DNA of 64,000 nt from Pseudomonas sp. WN033 (GTDB lineage Bacteria; Pseudomonadota; Gammaproteobacteria; Pseudomonadales; Pseudomonadaceae). The notes below the pieces were generated by a model. That model saw only the letters and a program-made list of their open reading frames with translations, did not search any database and was not told the DNA's origin. Shown here piece by piece: positions 31,310 to 40,653 of the stretch. Position 1 is the stretch's first letter. Every line of letters starts with the position of its first letter. The stretch covers positions 310,001-374,000 of the forward strand of contig NSKG01000001.1 in NCBI GenBank assembly GCA_002287035.1, in the 5' to 3' direction. Position numbers and translations under genes: made by a program.

Positions 31310-32821
31310 ATGAAAGCATCACACAGCGAAACCCTGGCCAATAGCTCCCGGCACGAAGGGCTACGGGTTTACCTCAATCCCCGGGTTCTGGGCATGCTGT
31401 TCCTCGGTTTTTCCGCCGGCCTGCCTCTGTTACTGGTTGGTGGCACCTTCAGCGCCTGGTTGCGCGACCTGGGCATTGATCTGGCCGCCATCGGCTTTCT
31501 GAGCTGGGTCGGCATGGCGCACTCGATCAAGGTACTCTGGGCTCCCGTGATCGACCGCGCGCCCATCCCGCTACTGACGCGCTGGCTCGGTCGGCGCCGG
31601 GCCTGGATGATACTGGCTCAGGTGGTTATCGCCGGCTCCCTGCTGGGTATGGCGCTGACCGATCCACGCGAAAATCTGGGTCTGATCGCATTGTTCGGCA
31701 TTCTAACCGCCTTTGGCTCAGCCACCCAAGACATCGCCATCGACGCCTACCGGGTCGAGGCTGAAGCCAAGCATCGCCAGGCGGCCATGGCCGCTACCTA
31801 TGTCACCGGTTACCGGGTGGCGATCCTTGCCGCCGGGGCCGGAGCCCTGCACATCGCTGCCCTGGACCCCACGGCCCCGCCACCGGTCTACACCGAGGAA
31901 GCTGGTGGTCGGTCGCGTATTGGCCTGGCCATCAACCTGGTGCTCAATTCATTGCGCACCCTGTTCTATGACTGGGGACTGATCACCGTAGTCAACGGTT
32001 GGACTCTGGCCTATCTGTGTATGGCGTTGCTGATGCTGGTCGGCATCATCACCACCCTGATCATCGCCGAACCCAAGGTTGCGGTTACCCAGTCGACTGC
32101 CCAGTTCGAGCAACGGGTTAACAGTTACCTGGCCAATACCCAGCACAACGGCTGGCGCAGAAGCATCACAGCATGGTTCATCGGTGCCGTGGTTTGCCCG
32201 TTCGCCGAGTTTTTCCAGCGTTATGGCAAAGCCGCACTGATCATCCTGCTGTTCATTGGTTGTTTTCGCATCAGCGATATCTTCATGGGCGTGATGGCCA
32301 ATCCGTTCTATCTGGACCTGGGCTTCAGCAAGGCTGAAATTGCCAATATTGCTGCCGCATTCGGTCTGGCCATGACCCTGGCTGGCGCCGCCATCGGCGG
32401 GGTTCTGGTGGCTCGTTTCGGGATTGCACCGATTCTGCTGTTTACCGCCTTCATGGCCCCGGCGACCAACCTGACCTTTGCCTGGCTGGCTCATATCGGT
32501 CCCCAGCAGCATGGCCTGGTAATGGCGATTATTGCTGACAACATCACCGGCGGCCTGGCGATCTCGGTCTTCATCGCCTACCTGTCGAGCCTGACCAACA
32601 CTGCCTACACTGCCACCCAGTACGCGCTGTTCAGCTCACTGATGACCCTTCCGGGGCAGTTCGCCGCCGGTTTCACCGGGGTTCTGGCAGCTCATGTCGG
32701 CTGGGAGATGTTCTTCATCATCACTGCCCTGACCGGGGTTCCGGCGATCATTCTGGTGGCGATATTGCTAAAGGTCGCACACCCCGACCGCAGCAGGCGC
32801 CCAGGGATTGATGAGGGATAA
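31310..32821 (+). CDS. ampG: Muropeptide permease AmpG
   Basis: 503 residues, an MFS protein with about fourteen helices. PRVLGMLFLGFSAGLPLLLVGGTFSAWLRDLGI and GSATQDIAIDAYRVE are AmpG signatures. It imports GlcNAc-anhydroMurNAc peptides from the periplasm for cell-wall recycling. Its products are the substrates of AmpD, encoded about 7 kb further along. Neighbours (ATL upstream, mscS-type downstream) match PA4392-PA4394. Confidence 0.93.
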   Translation: MKASHSETLANSSRHEGLRVYLNPRVLGMLFLGFSAGLPLLLVGGTFSAWLRDLGIDLAAIGFLSWVGMAHSIKVLWAPVIDRAPIPLLTRWLGRRRAWMILAQVVIAGSLLGMALTDPRENLGLIALFGILTAFGSATQDIAIDAYRVEAEAKHRQAAMAATYVTGYRVAILAAGAGALHIAALDPTAPPPVYTEEAGGRSRIGLAINLVLNSLRTLFYDWGLITVVNGWTLAYLCMALLMLVGIITTLIIAEPKVAVTQSTAQFEQRVNSYLANTQHNGWRRSITAWFIGAVVCPFAEFFQRYGKAALIILLFIGCFRISDIFMGVMANPFYLDLGFSKAEIANIAAAFGLAMTLAGAAIGGVLVARFGIAPILLFTAFMAPATNLTFAWLAHIGPQQHGLVMAIIADNITGGLAISVFIAYLSSLTNTAYTATQYALFSSLMTLPGQFAAGFTGVLAAHVGWEMFFIITALTGVPAIILVAILLKVAHPDRSRRPGIDEG

Positions 32822-32828
32822 GAAACGA

Positions 32829-32853
32829 TTGGGGGCGCCATAGACGCCCCCAA
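32829..32853. terminator. Bidirectional hairpin between ampG and the MscS-type gene
   Basis: TTGGGGGCG / CGCCCCCAA, a 9-bp perfect stem between convergent genes. Confidence 0.7.
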
Positions 32854-32858
32854 ACAGA

Positions 32859-33698
32859 TCAGCCGTTGCTGGCTTGCGCGACCATGTGCACGGTGCGCTG
32901 CGGGAATGGGATGGTGATGCCTTCCTGGTCGAAGGTTTCCTTGGCCGCCTCGATGGTGTCAAAGAAAACGCCCCAGTAGTCCTCGGTCTTGGTCCACATA
33001 CGCAGGGACAGATCGACCGAGCTATCACCCAACGACACCAGCCAGACCACCGGCGCCGGATCCTTGAACACCCGGGCATCCGCCTGAGCCAGACGCAGCA
33101 GAATCTCGCGGGCCTTCTTCACATCATCGCCGTAGTCAATCCCGATATTGATGTCGACCCGCCGGGTCGGCTGGCGTGAATAGTTGATGATATTGCCATT
33201 GGACAGGCTACCGTTGGGGATCACCACGGTCTTGTTGTCCGGAGTCTTGAGTACGGTATGGAAGATCTGGATGCTGTCCACGGTACCGGCCGTACCCTGA
33301 GCCTCGATATATTCACCGACCTTGAACGGACGCAAGAATAGAATCAGTACACCACCAGCAAAGTTAGCCAGGCTGCCCTGCAGCGCCAAACCGACAGCCA
33401 AACCGGCGGCACCGATCAGCGCGATGAACGAAGTGGTCTGAATACCGATCATGCCGGCGACACTGATCAGCAGCAGAACCTTGAGACCAATACTGACCAA
33501 ATTGCCGATGAAGCCGTGCAAAGTCGCCTCGACGTTGCGCTTTTCCATCAGCCGCAACACAGTAGCGCTGATCCGACCAATGATCCACCAGCCGACCAAC
33601 AGGGTGATCAGCGCCAGCAGCACCTGACCGCCGTACTGCATGACCAACGGCAACCACGCCTCCTGCAGACCATCCAACTGGGTCATAACATCTTCCAT
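32859..33698 (-). CDS. mscS: Small-conductance mechanosensitive channel family protein
   Basis: 279 residues. Three N-terminal helices (the pore helix region ALIGAAGLAVGLALQGSLANFAGGVLIL with the Gly/Ala packing of MscS TM3), then the beta domain (GEYIEAQGTAGTVDSI, PNGSLSNGNIINYSRQPTRRVD). The length is close to E. coli MscS (286). It releases osmolytes on hypo-osmotic shock. AGGAGAAGG just upstream supports the start. Confidence 0.9.
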   Translation of the reverse strand: MEDVMTQLDGLQEAWLPLVMQYGGQVLLALITLLVGWWIIGRISATVLRLMEKRNVEATLHGFIGNLVSIGLKVLLLISVAGMIGIQTTSFIALIGAAGLAVGLALQGSLANFAGGVLILFLRPFKVGEYIEAQGTAGTVDSIQIFHTVLKTPDNKTVVIPNGSLSNGNIINYSRQPTRRVDINIGIDYGDDVKKAREILLRLAQADARVFKDPAPVVWLVSLGDSSVDLSLRMWTKTEDYWGVFFDTIEAAKETFDQEGITIPFPQRTVHMVAQASNG

Positions 33699-33737
33699 TA
33701 CCTTCTCCTGATTTTTTAATTACACGAAAACCCTGAA

Positions 33738-33752
33738 GCCCTGCTGGGGCTG
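33738..33752 (-). terminator. Weak terminator after yajQ
   Basis: AGCCC / GGGCT hairpin followed on the minus strand by TCAGGGTTTTCG, about 30 bases after the yajQ stop and before the MscS-type gene. Confidence 0.4.
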
Positions 33753-33781
33753 ACACCGATTTCAATCCAATCAGTGCTTTT

Positions 33782-34267
33782 TCAATCGCGGAAATTATTG
33801 AACTGCAGCGGCATTTCAAGTTTGGCGCCACGCAGCAAGGCCATGACATCCTGAAGATCATCGCGCTTCTTGCCGGTCACCCGGACCTGTTCGCCCTGGA
33901 TCGCTGCCTGCACTTTGAGCTTGGAATCCTTGATCAGAGCCACGATCTTCTTGGCAAGTTCCTTGTCGATACCTTCACGCAGCACGACTTCCTGCTTGAC
34001 CAGTTTGCCCGAAGCATAGGCATCCTTGACCTCCAGGCACTGGATATCGATCTTGCGCTTGATCAGGCTCATTTGCAGGATCTCCAGCATCTGCCCCAAC
34101 TGAAAGTCCGCTTCGGCCGTCAACTGCACCAGCAGGTCCTTGTCCTTGAACTCAAAACTGCCCTTGCCACGCAGGTCATAGCGCCGGTCCAGCTCCTTGA
34201 CCGCATTGTCCACGGCGTTAGTGACTTCATGTTTGTCCAATTCGGACACCACGTCGAACGATGGCAT
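33782..34267 (-). CDS. yajQ: YajQ family cyclic di-GMP / nucleotide-binding protein
   Basis: 161 residues, [32 protein letters not shown], the standard YajQ sequence and size. YajQ-family proteins bind c-di-GMP in Xanthomonas (XC_3703) and then alter transcription; in other species they are called phage- or RNA-linked. It is divergent from a REC-GGDEF regulator with 108 bases between starts, which hints at a shared nucleotide-signalling role. Confidence 0.95.
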   Translation of the reverse strand: MPSFDVVSELDKHEVTNAVDNAVKELDRRYDLRGKGSFEFKDKDLLVQLTAEADFQLGQMLEILQMSLIKRKIDIQCLEVKDAYASGKLVKQEVVLREGIDKELAKKIVALIKDSKLKVQAAIQGEQVRVTGKKRDDLQDVMALLRGAKLEMPLQFNNFRD

Positions 34268-34375
34268 GCGTTAACCTCGATAAAACACATTTTTATGACA
34301 TTCATAGCAAAACAACAGCACAAGCTCGTGGCATTATAGCCTCAAACGACATAGACCCTGAACGGAAGCCTTGCC

Positions 34376-35326
34376 ATGCCCAACCCGCAGTTAAGCATCA
34401 TGGTAGTGGACGATACCAAATTCAGCAGCGCGGTTATCGGCCATACCCTGTCTCAAGCGGGTTATACCGACATCAGGTTTGCCAGTTCCGCCATGGACGC
34501 CCTGGCCATGCACGAACAACGCCCGGCCAGCGTCATGGTCGCCGACTGGCTGATGCCGGAAATGGATGGTCTGGAACTGACCACTCGCATCCGTCAGGCC
34601 GACGAACAGAGCGATCATTACACCTATGTCGTGTTGCTGACTGCCCGCGAAGGCGACAACGTACTGGGCGAGGCCTTCGATCGCGGGGTCGATGACTTCA
34701 TCAGCAAATCAGCCATGAACGAGCAACTGCTGCCACGCATCTACGCTGCTGACCGCACCTCGCAACTGATCAACCGCCTGCTCGACGAGAACCGCCTGCT
34801 GGCAGTCAACAATGCGCAGCTCGAGGCTCATAATCTGGTCGACAGCCTGACCGCCATCGGCAACCGTCGCTACCTGCTCCAACGTCTGAGCGACAGCCTG
34901 CGCAACGTTGAAGCCCGTGGAGGTGCCTGCTGCCTGCTGGTACTCGGGGTGCAAAATCTCGACGAACTGAGCAACCGGTTCGGTGAAGATGTGCGCCAGG
35001 AACTGCTTAAGGGAATAGCCCGCCGCCTGCAACAACTGGTCCGCCCCACCGACGTGATCGCTAGGGTCAGCAACAACGCCTTTGCCATCGTCACCCTGGC
35101 CGATGACCCACTGGAATGCAAACCCAACAGTTTCCGCCGCCTGCATGACGGCCTCAATCTCAAGGCCTTCAAAACCAGCGAGGGCTATCTCTCGGTTCGC
35201 GCCGGCATGGCCCTGGGCTCAGCCAGCCAACGCCAGCCCCACGCCGATGCCAGCGCCTGGCTGGAGCAGGTGGAACAGCAACTGGAACAGGCCTACGCCA
35301 CCAATCTGATCACTGAAGTGCCGTAA
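34376..35326 (+). CDS. Response regulator with degenerate GGDEF domain
   Basis: 316 residues. Receiver domain residues 1-130 with phosphoacceptor Asp57 (VADWLMPEMDG); GGDEF fold ~155-310 (DSLTAIGNRRYLLQRL). The active motif is replaced by SNNAF at 232-236, so it should not make c-di-GMP. The usual upstream RxxD (RPTDVIAR) is partly kept. It may bind nucleotide or act by protein contact. P. aeruginosa PA4396 has the same design and neighbours. The partner kinase is not in the window. Confidence 0.88.
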   Translation: MPNPQLSIMVVDDTKFSSAVIGHTLSQAGYTDIRFASSAMDALAMHEQRPASVMVADWLMPEMDGLELTTRIRQADEQSDHYTYVVLLTAREGDNVLGEAFDRGVDDFISKSAMNEQLLPRIYAADRTSQLINRLLDENRLLAVNNAQLEAHNLVDSLTAIGNRRYLLQRLSDSLRNVEARGGACCLLVLGVQNLDELSNRFGEDVRQELLKGIARRLQQLVRPTDVIARVSNNAFAIVTLADDPLECKPNSFRRLHDGLNLKAFKTSEGYLSVRAGMALGSASQRQPHADASAWLEQVEQQLEQAYATNLITEVP

Positions 35327-35336
35327 CGGCCGACTG

Positions 35337-36254
35337 ATGCTACATATACTCGGAGCCGGCAGCCTGGGACTCTTGTGGGCGGCGCGCCTTACCCGCGCCG
35401 GCCTGCCCTGCCGCCTGCTCCTGCGCGACGCCCAGCGCCAGGCCGAATGGAACAGCCGAAACAACCTGTTGATCTTTGAACAGGCAGGCCAGCGCGAGCA
35501 ACTGTCGATTGAGACCTTGCCGATCAGCGACTGCCATGAGCCCATTGAGCGACTGATCGTGGCCACCAAGGCCTATGAAGTTCACAGCGCACTCAGCAGC
35601 CTGCCAACTGCACTACTGAACCAGAGCGACTGCCTGCTATTGCAAAACGGCCTGGGTAGCCAGCAACAGGCCCAGGCCCTGCTCCCCAATGCCCGCGTCC
35701 TGTTTGCCAGTGTGACCGACGGTGCCTGGTGCCCGGCCCCTGGCCACGTCTGCTGGGCCGGTATCGGCGAAACCCGGATTGGCGACCCGCAAGGCGGTGC
35801 AGCTCCCGCGTGGCTGAATCAGCTAGACCGGGCCGGGATCGTCTGGCACTGGGATAGCCGAATCCTTGAGGTACTCTGGCTGAAACTGGCGGTCAACTGT
35901 GCGATCAACCCCTTCACAGCCCTGTTCGACTGCCGTAACGGTGAGGTGCCGGCACGGGCCGGGGTCAGACTGGAACAGGTAATTGATGAGCTGCATAGCC
36001 TGCTCAGCATTGCCGCTCGCAGCCCCGGCCGCCAAGCCTTGGGGGAGCGTATCCACAACGTGATCCAGACCACCGCCGGCAACAGTTCATCCATGCGTCA
36101 GGATATCCATGCCCGTCGCCGCACCGAGATCGACTACATTCTTGGCTACGCTTGCCGCGAGGCCAGACAGCGGGGGCTGCCTACCCCGGCACTGACATCC
36201 CTGCACGAGGAGCTGCAAACCCTGCTTGATACACTGGGTCTGCCACACGACTGA
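35337..36254 (+). CDS. panE: 2-dehydropantoate 2-reductase family (PanE/ApbA-like)
   Basis: 305 residues. N-terminal NADP site ILGAGSLGLLWAARL; catalytic Lys region VATKAYEV; C-terminal helical domain with KLAVNCAINPFTALFDCRNGEV and NSSSMRQDIHARRRTEIDYILGY, all typical. It reduces ketopantoate in pantothenate synthesis or a related acid. It starts 10 bases after the degenerate GGDEF regulator and is probably co-transcribed. As PA4397 in P. aeruginosa is the panE, the assignment is reasonable. Confidence 0.87.
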   Translation: MLHILGAGSLGLLWAARLTRAGLPCRLLLRDAQRQAEWNSRNNLLIFEQAGQREQLSIETLPISDCHEPIERLIVATKAYEVHSALSSLPTALLNQSDCLLLQNGLGSQQQAQALLPNARVLFASVTDGAWCPAPGHVCWAGIGETRIGDPQGGAAPAWLNQLDRAGIVWHWDSRILEVLWLKLAVNCAINPFTALFDCRNGEVPARAGVRLEQVIDELHSLLSIAARSPGRQALGERIHNVIQTTAGNSSSMRQDIHARRRTEIDYILGYACREARQRGLPTPALTSLHEELQTLLDTLGLPHD

Positions 36255-36318
36255 TATGTTGCCCCGACCCGTTTCACGCTAACCTAGAGATCTTTTGCTG
36301 TTTAGGAGCGCGATTACC

Positions 36319-36882
36319 ATGGGCTACCGCCTGAGCAAAGTCTATACCCGCACTGGCGACAAGGGGGACACCGGCCTGGCTGACGGCCAGCGCATTGGCA
36401 AGGATCACCCACGCATCGAAGCCATGGGCAGTGTCGATGAGCTGAACAGCCAGCTCGGTGTGCTGCTGGCCGAACTGGCCGGGCAGGGTCTGGACCAGTT
36501 CACTGCTCTGCTCGGACCCATCCAGCACCGCCTGTTTGATCTTGGTGGAGAGCTGGCAATTCCCGGCCATCACATCATCGATGCCGGCGATGTGAGCGCA
36601 CTAGAGCAACTGATTGATGACTACAACGCCGAACTGGAACCGCTGAAGAACTTCATTTTGCCCGGCGGCTCACGTTGCGTGGCCCAGGCTCACCTGGCCC
36701 GCAGCCAGTGCCGCCGGGCAGAACGCCGGTATCTGAGCCTGGCGCGCCAGGACGATGTCAATCCGCAGGCCCCGATCTATCTGAACCGTCTTTCAGACCT
36801 GCTGTTTGTCGTTGCCCGCTGCATCGCCAAAGCCGAGGGCACCCCCGAAGTGCTGTGGGCACCCAAGCCCAAGCCGCAATAG
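36319..36882 (+). CDS. Cob(I)alamin adenosyltransferase, PduO type
   Basis: 187 residues. KVYTRTGDKGDTGLADGQRIGKD is the ATP-binding N-terminal motif, and SRCVAQAHLARSQCRRAERRY is the second signature. It transfers adenosyl from ATP to cob(I)alamin. ATG at 36319 has AGGAG upstream; the longer frame is not supported. Confidence 0.93.
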   Translation: MGYRLSKVYTRTGDKGDTGLADGQRIGKDHPRIEAMGSVDELNSQLGVLLAELAGQGLDQFTALLGPIQHRLFDLGGELAIPGHHIIDAGDVSALEQLIDDYNAELEPLKNFILPGGSRCVAQAHLARSQCRRAERRYLSLARQDDVNPQAPIYLNRLSDLLFVVARCIAKAEGTPEVLWAPKPKPQ

Positions 36883-36894
36883 CACCTTTAACGA

Positions 36895-36921
36895 CAACGC
36901 CCCGGACCAGCCGGGGCGTTG
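36895..36921. terminator. Bidirectional terminator (adenosyltransferase / MCP)
   Basis: CAACGCCCC / GGGGCGTTG, 9-bp stem with a 9-nt loop between two convergent genes. Confidence 0.7.
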
Positions 36922-36939
36922 ACAGCACAACCGGAATGT

Positions 36940-38958
36940 TCAGACCCGGAAAGCGCTGACGATTCGCTGCAGTTCCTGCACCAGTTGCCCCATGCGGTTG
37001 CTGGATTGCTCGGCCTGGCGAGCCCCCTCGGCAGTGCGCTCACCAGCATGGTTGATCTCGACGATGTTCTGATCGATATCATGGCTGACTGCGGTCTGCT
37101 GCTCAGCCGCGGCGGCGATCTGCTGGCTCTGATCAACGATCTGGGTTACCGCTGCCAGAATGTTGCCCAGCGCTTGCTGCACCTGCAAGGACGCATCCAC
37201 CGCCTCACCAGTCATGCTGTGGCTGGCACCCATAGCCTTAACCGCAGCCCCCACACCATCCTGCAGACGCACGATCATCTGCTCGATTTCCTCAGTCGAC
37301 TCCTGGGTCCGGCGCGCCAGCGTACGCACCTCATCGGCCACCACAGCAAACCCCCGCCCCTGCTCGCCGGCCCGGGCTGCCTCAATGGCCGCATTCAGCG
37401 CCAGCAGGTTGGTCTGCTCGGCCACACCCTTGATCACATCCAGCACCCGGCTGATTGAGGCGCTGTCATCAGCCAGCCGGTTGATCACATTCACCGAGTT
37501 CTCGATTTCCCGCGCCAGCTTCTCAATACCATCGACCGAAGCCTCCACTCGCTGCCGGCCATTGAGGGTTTCGGTGTTAACCTGTTCAGCATTGTTCACG
37601 GCCAGGGCCGCGCTGCGCGCCACCTCCTGCGAGGTGGCGGCCATTTCATTCATGGCTGTGGCCACCTGCTCGATCTGACTGCGCTGGGCAGCCACCGCCT
37701 GGCTGCTTTCGGCTGAGATACTCTCCACCTGCTCGGACTGTTGCTGAACCTGATTGGAGGTCTGACCAACCTGACGAATCAGCTCGCGAATCCGGCCGAT
37801 ACTGTCATTGAACTCGGCAGCCAGGGCACCCAACTCGTCCCGACTGTCAACCTCGACCTGAACCGTCATATCGCCCCGTGCCACCTGCCCCATCAGCACA
37901 GACAACTTCTTCAGAGTTCTGCGGGTGGCCATGTAGAAGCCGGCATACAGATAGATAATCAGCACGATCACCAGCACCAGCGCTACCACCAGCAATACGG
38001 TAGCCCGGGTATTGGCTCCCAGACGCTGCTCAAGCACCCGCTCCAGGCTGTTGAGGATGCCCGATCCCAGCTCATAGGATTTGTCTATCTCGCTACTGAT
38101 GCGCTGGAAAAAACCAGCCCAGTTGCCGTCCAGGCTATTGGCCAGAATGATATCTTCCTCGAAGATCTCACGAGTCCGCTCAACCGTGGCCAAGCTGTCT
38201 TCAGCGGCCGCGCGCAGCCCGGCAAGATCCGAATGACTCTGAATGATCCCCAGCGCCTGCTGGTAGTCGGCCTGCAAGCGCCCCATCCCATCGACCAGAT
38301 CGTCCATTTCCCGGCTGGCATCCGAACTCAGATAACCCTGCCCCATCGCATAACCACCGACCGCCCGGCCATGACCCAAAGCTCCCGTCACCTGGGGAAT
38401 CCCATCCACCACCAGCGCACCGAGCTGTCGCACCAGCGCATCGAAGTCCTGCAATAGCCCGGCATAGCTGGCCGTCACCGACAGCAGCGACAGCGAAGCA
38501 CCATAAGCCTGGGACGACATGTCGGCCCGGGCGCGGATCGACTCCTGGCCAATACGCGCATAGAAACCCAACAGCTCATCACGCTGCTTGACCATATCGG
38601 CCGCTGTAGCATCACCATTGCGATAAGGCAGGCTACGTAGCGCCTCGATGATCTGGTTGCGCTGCTCCAGGGTCCGCTGTTCCAGCGCTGCGGCCTGATC
38701 ACCCTGCCCCAGGTGGAAGGAAATCAGATCCAGATCTCTCAATACTTCAGCCCGCCTGACCACCTCCTGGGTCAGACGTACCAGCTCCAGGCTGTCCAGA
38801 GCATGCTGGGACAGCTGAACACGTTCAAAGGACTGTTTGACCAGCATACTGCTGACCACAAGCAGGGGGACGAAAAACAGGACACTGATCAGGCAAAACT
38901 TCATGCCGTAGCTCAACCTGTTCATCAGTGCTATGGCGGGTGCCAGAAGACTGTTCAC
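36940..38958 (-). CDS. Methyl-accepting chemotaxis protein
   Basis: 672 residues. TM1 about 18-40 ([19 protein letters not shown]), a large periplasmic sensor of ~270 residues, TM2 near 320-345, HAMP, then the signalling domain with the hairpin tip [35 protein letters not shown]. No C-terminal pentapeptide for CheR tethering. The start is GTG with GAGGAG upstream. The ligand is unknown. A FliA-type promoter lies about 180 bases upstream, fitting flagellar co-regulation. A chemoreceptor also precedes ampE in P. aeruginosa (PA4520). Confidence 0.9.
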   Translation of the reverse strand: MNSLLAPAIALMNRLSYGMKFCLISVLFFVPLLVVSSMLVKQSFERVQLSQHALDSLELVRLTQEVVRRAEVLRDLDLISFHLGQGDQAAALEQRTLEQRNQIIEALRSLPYRNGDATAADMVKQRDELLGFYARIGQESIRARADMSSQAYGASLSLLSVTASYAGLLQDFDALVRQLGALVVDGIPQVTGALGHGRAVGGYAMGQGYLSSDASREMDDLVDGMGRLQADYQQALGIIQSHSDLAGLRAAAEDSLATVERTREIFEEDIILANSLDGNWAGFFQRISSEIDKSYELGSGILNSLERVLEQRLGANTRATVLLVVALVLVIVLIIYLYAGFYMATRRTLKKLSVLMGQVARGDMTVQVEVDSRDELGALAAEFNDSIGRIRELIRQVGQTSNQVQQQSEQVESISAESSQAVAAQRSQIEQVATAMNEMAATSQEVARSAALAVNNAEQVNTETLNGRQRVEASVDGIEKLAREIENSVNVINRLADDSASISRVLDVIKGVAEQTNLLALNAAIEAARAGEQGRGFAVVADEVRTLARRTQESTEEIEQMIVRLQDGVGAAVKAMGASHSMTGEAVDASLQVQQALGNILAAVTQIVDQSQQIAAAAEQQTAVSHDIDQNIVEINHAGERTAEGARQAEQSSNRMGQLVQELQRIVSAFRV

Positions 38959-39139
38959 GCAGAATTCTCCTCAAATACAACGCCCCGTCGCTCTCGGGAC
39001 TGGCCGCAGGCGCCAAACGCCGGCATAGCCATTATCGTTATGATTATTAAGCGGCCTCCTGGCTCGTTGTCAGTCTTCCGTGCGGTTATGGGCTCGCCTG
39101 CCAGGCAATCGAGCCATGATTAAATGTCTTACACCGCTA

Positions 39140-39166
39140 CTATCGGCTAATAAGCCGGCATCTTTA
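39140..39166 (-). promoter_or_regulatory. FliA (sigma-28) promoter for the chemoreceptor
   Basis: Minus strand TAAAGATG, 11 bases, GCCGATAG, against the consensus TAAAGTTT-N11-GCCGATAA. The first three bases of the -35 are the ampE stop codon. The inferred start is near 39132, giving a ~175-base leader. Confidence 0.7.
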
Positions 39167-39973
39167 ACCCAGCACGGCATAGAGCGCAATAAAGACGGCC
39201 CACACCAGCAACGAACGTTTGACCAGCATCCGGACACTGGCCAATATGCCCTCATGCTCCGGTGTCGGGGCACCATCTTGCAAAGCTGCATCAGTGCACT
39301 GCTCAAGCAGTTCGGCATTGCTCAGTTCCCAGCGTGCAAACTGCCTGCGCAAAACCGCCAGGGTCGCGTCAAAATGCCCAACCAGCGCCAGACTAAGCCC
39401 TAGCAGGCGGTTTGGCAGCCACTCCAGAGAGTGGCTCAACACATTGGCCAGCCCACCCTTCTCGCCGCTGGCGCTAGCCAGCAGGCGATACCCCAAAGCT
39501 CCGAGCGGGCCCAGCAACAAATACCAGAAAGCCGGCACGAAATAGCCATGGCAAGCCTCCCAAACCAACCGGCCACGCACCGCCCTGAGCAACCCATTCG
39601 GCTCATCGCAGGCGATGCCCAGCTCCCGCTCAGCTACCAGACTGGCAGCCTCCTGGTCACCGCGCGCCCAAGCCTGTTCCAATGCGCTGGTCATCGCACC
39701 CAGCGGATCACTGCGCCCGACGCACAGCAGCAATACGGCCGCATGCAGCAACAGGCTGAAGAACCCATACGCCATACCCTGCACCCACCATAACAGGGCT
39801 GCCAGAGGCAGCAGCGGCAACATCAGCAGCAGTATCCGCTGCCATTCGGAATGATTGCCCATACGTATCTGTAGCCAGGCACTCCAGCGACCACACGCAT
39901 CGACCGGCAACCCATTGCGCCAGGGTGTGAAGCGCAAGATCAGGGCGACCAGCACCAGTACCAGAAAACTCAT
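39164..39973 (-). CDS. ampE: AmpE, inner-membrane regulatory modulator
   Basis: 269 residues with four predicted helices and the AmpE N-terminus (MSFLVLVLVALILRF). It has the WEACHGYFVPAFWYLLLGPLGALGYRLL segment typical of the family. Linked to AmpD in beta-lactamase regulation and peptidoglycan sensing; its biochemical role is unclear. It follows ampD by 24 bases in one operon. Confidence 0.92.
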   Translation of the reverse strand: MSFLVLVLVALILRFTPWRNGLPVDACGRWSAWLQIRMGNHSEWQRILLLMLPLLPLAALLWWVQGMAYGFFSLLLHAAVLLLCVGRSDPLGAMTSALEQAWARGDQEAASLVAERELGIACDEPNGLLRAVRGRLVWEACHGYFVPAFWYLLLGPLGALGYRLLASASGEKGGLANVLSHSLEWLPNRLLGLSLALVGHFDATLAVLRRQFARWELSNAELLEQCTDAALQDGAPTPEHEGILASVRMLVKRSLLVWAVFIALYAVLG

Positions 39974-39997
39974 AGTGACTCTCCTTGTAGCCCCGGA

Positions 39998-40549
39998 TCA
40001 GCGGGATTGACGCAGACTGCGCAGATAACGCCCCCAGTCGAAGGCCGGCCCCGGGTCAGTCTTGCGGCCCGGCGCTATGTGTTCATGCCCGGTAATCCGA
40101 TTCAGGGTAATCGCCGGGTAGGCCTGGCGCAAACACTGGGTCAATGTACTCAGAGCCTGGTACTGAGCGTCGCTGTAGGGCACATCATCGGCACCTTCGA
40201 GTTCGATACCGATCGAGAAGTCATTGCACTGCTCTCGCCCGGCATACCGCGATTGCCCGGCATGCCAGGCACGATCCAGACAGGACACGAACTGGGTGAT
40301 CTGGCCCGTACGCTCGATCAGAAAGTGAGCGGAGACCTGCATTTCGGCAATAAAGGCGAAATAAGGATGGGCCGCACTATCGAGCTGACCCTGGAAGAAC
40401 TGCTGAACATGCCCCCCGCCAAACTCGCCTGGCGGCAGACTGATGTTGTGGATTACCAACAGGGAGATGCTCTCGCCGGTCGGCCGTTGATTGAAATGTG
40501 GCGAGGGGCAGTGAATCACCCCGCTAAGCCAGCCTTCATTGACCTGCAT
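39998..40549 (-). CDS. ampD: 1,6-anhydro-N-acetylmuramyl-L-alanine amidase AmpD
   Basis: 183 residues, N-acetylmuramoyl-L-alanine amidase fold. Zinc ligands His in LLVIHNISLPP, His in ITGHEHIAPGRKTDPG and the Asp of that segment are present. It removes the peptide from anhydromuropeptides in the cytoplasm, using material imported by AmpG, and so lowers AmpR activation. ampC and ampR are not in the window. Confidence 0.95.
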   Translation of the reverse strand: MQVNEGWLSGVIHCPSPHFNQRPTGESISLLVIHNISLPPGEFGGGHVQQFFQGQLDSAAHPYFAFIAEMQVSAHFLIERTGQITQFVSCLDRAWHAGQSRYAGREQCNDFSIGIELEGADDVPYSDAQYQALSTLTQCLRQAYPAITLNRITGHEHIAPGRKTDPGPAFDWGRYLRSLRQSR

Positions 40550-40653
40550 CGGCCTGGAACTCCGCTCACAGAGGAGGCCCTATGCTAGCAGGCCTGCCCG
40601 CCAGACGCACCCCGACCCACGACGAAGCCGGGAAGTCGCTGGCAGACCGTGAG

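Noticed and set aside
34376..35326. Third active diguanylate cyclase
   Set aside because: The catalytic motif is SNNAF, lacking the needed Gly and acidic residues.
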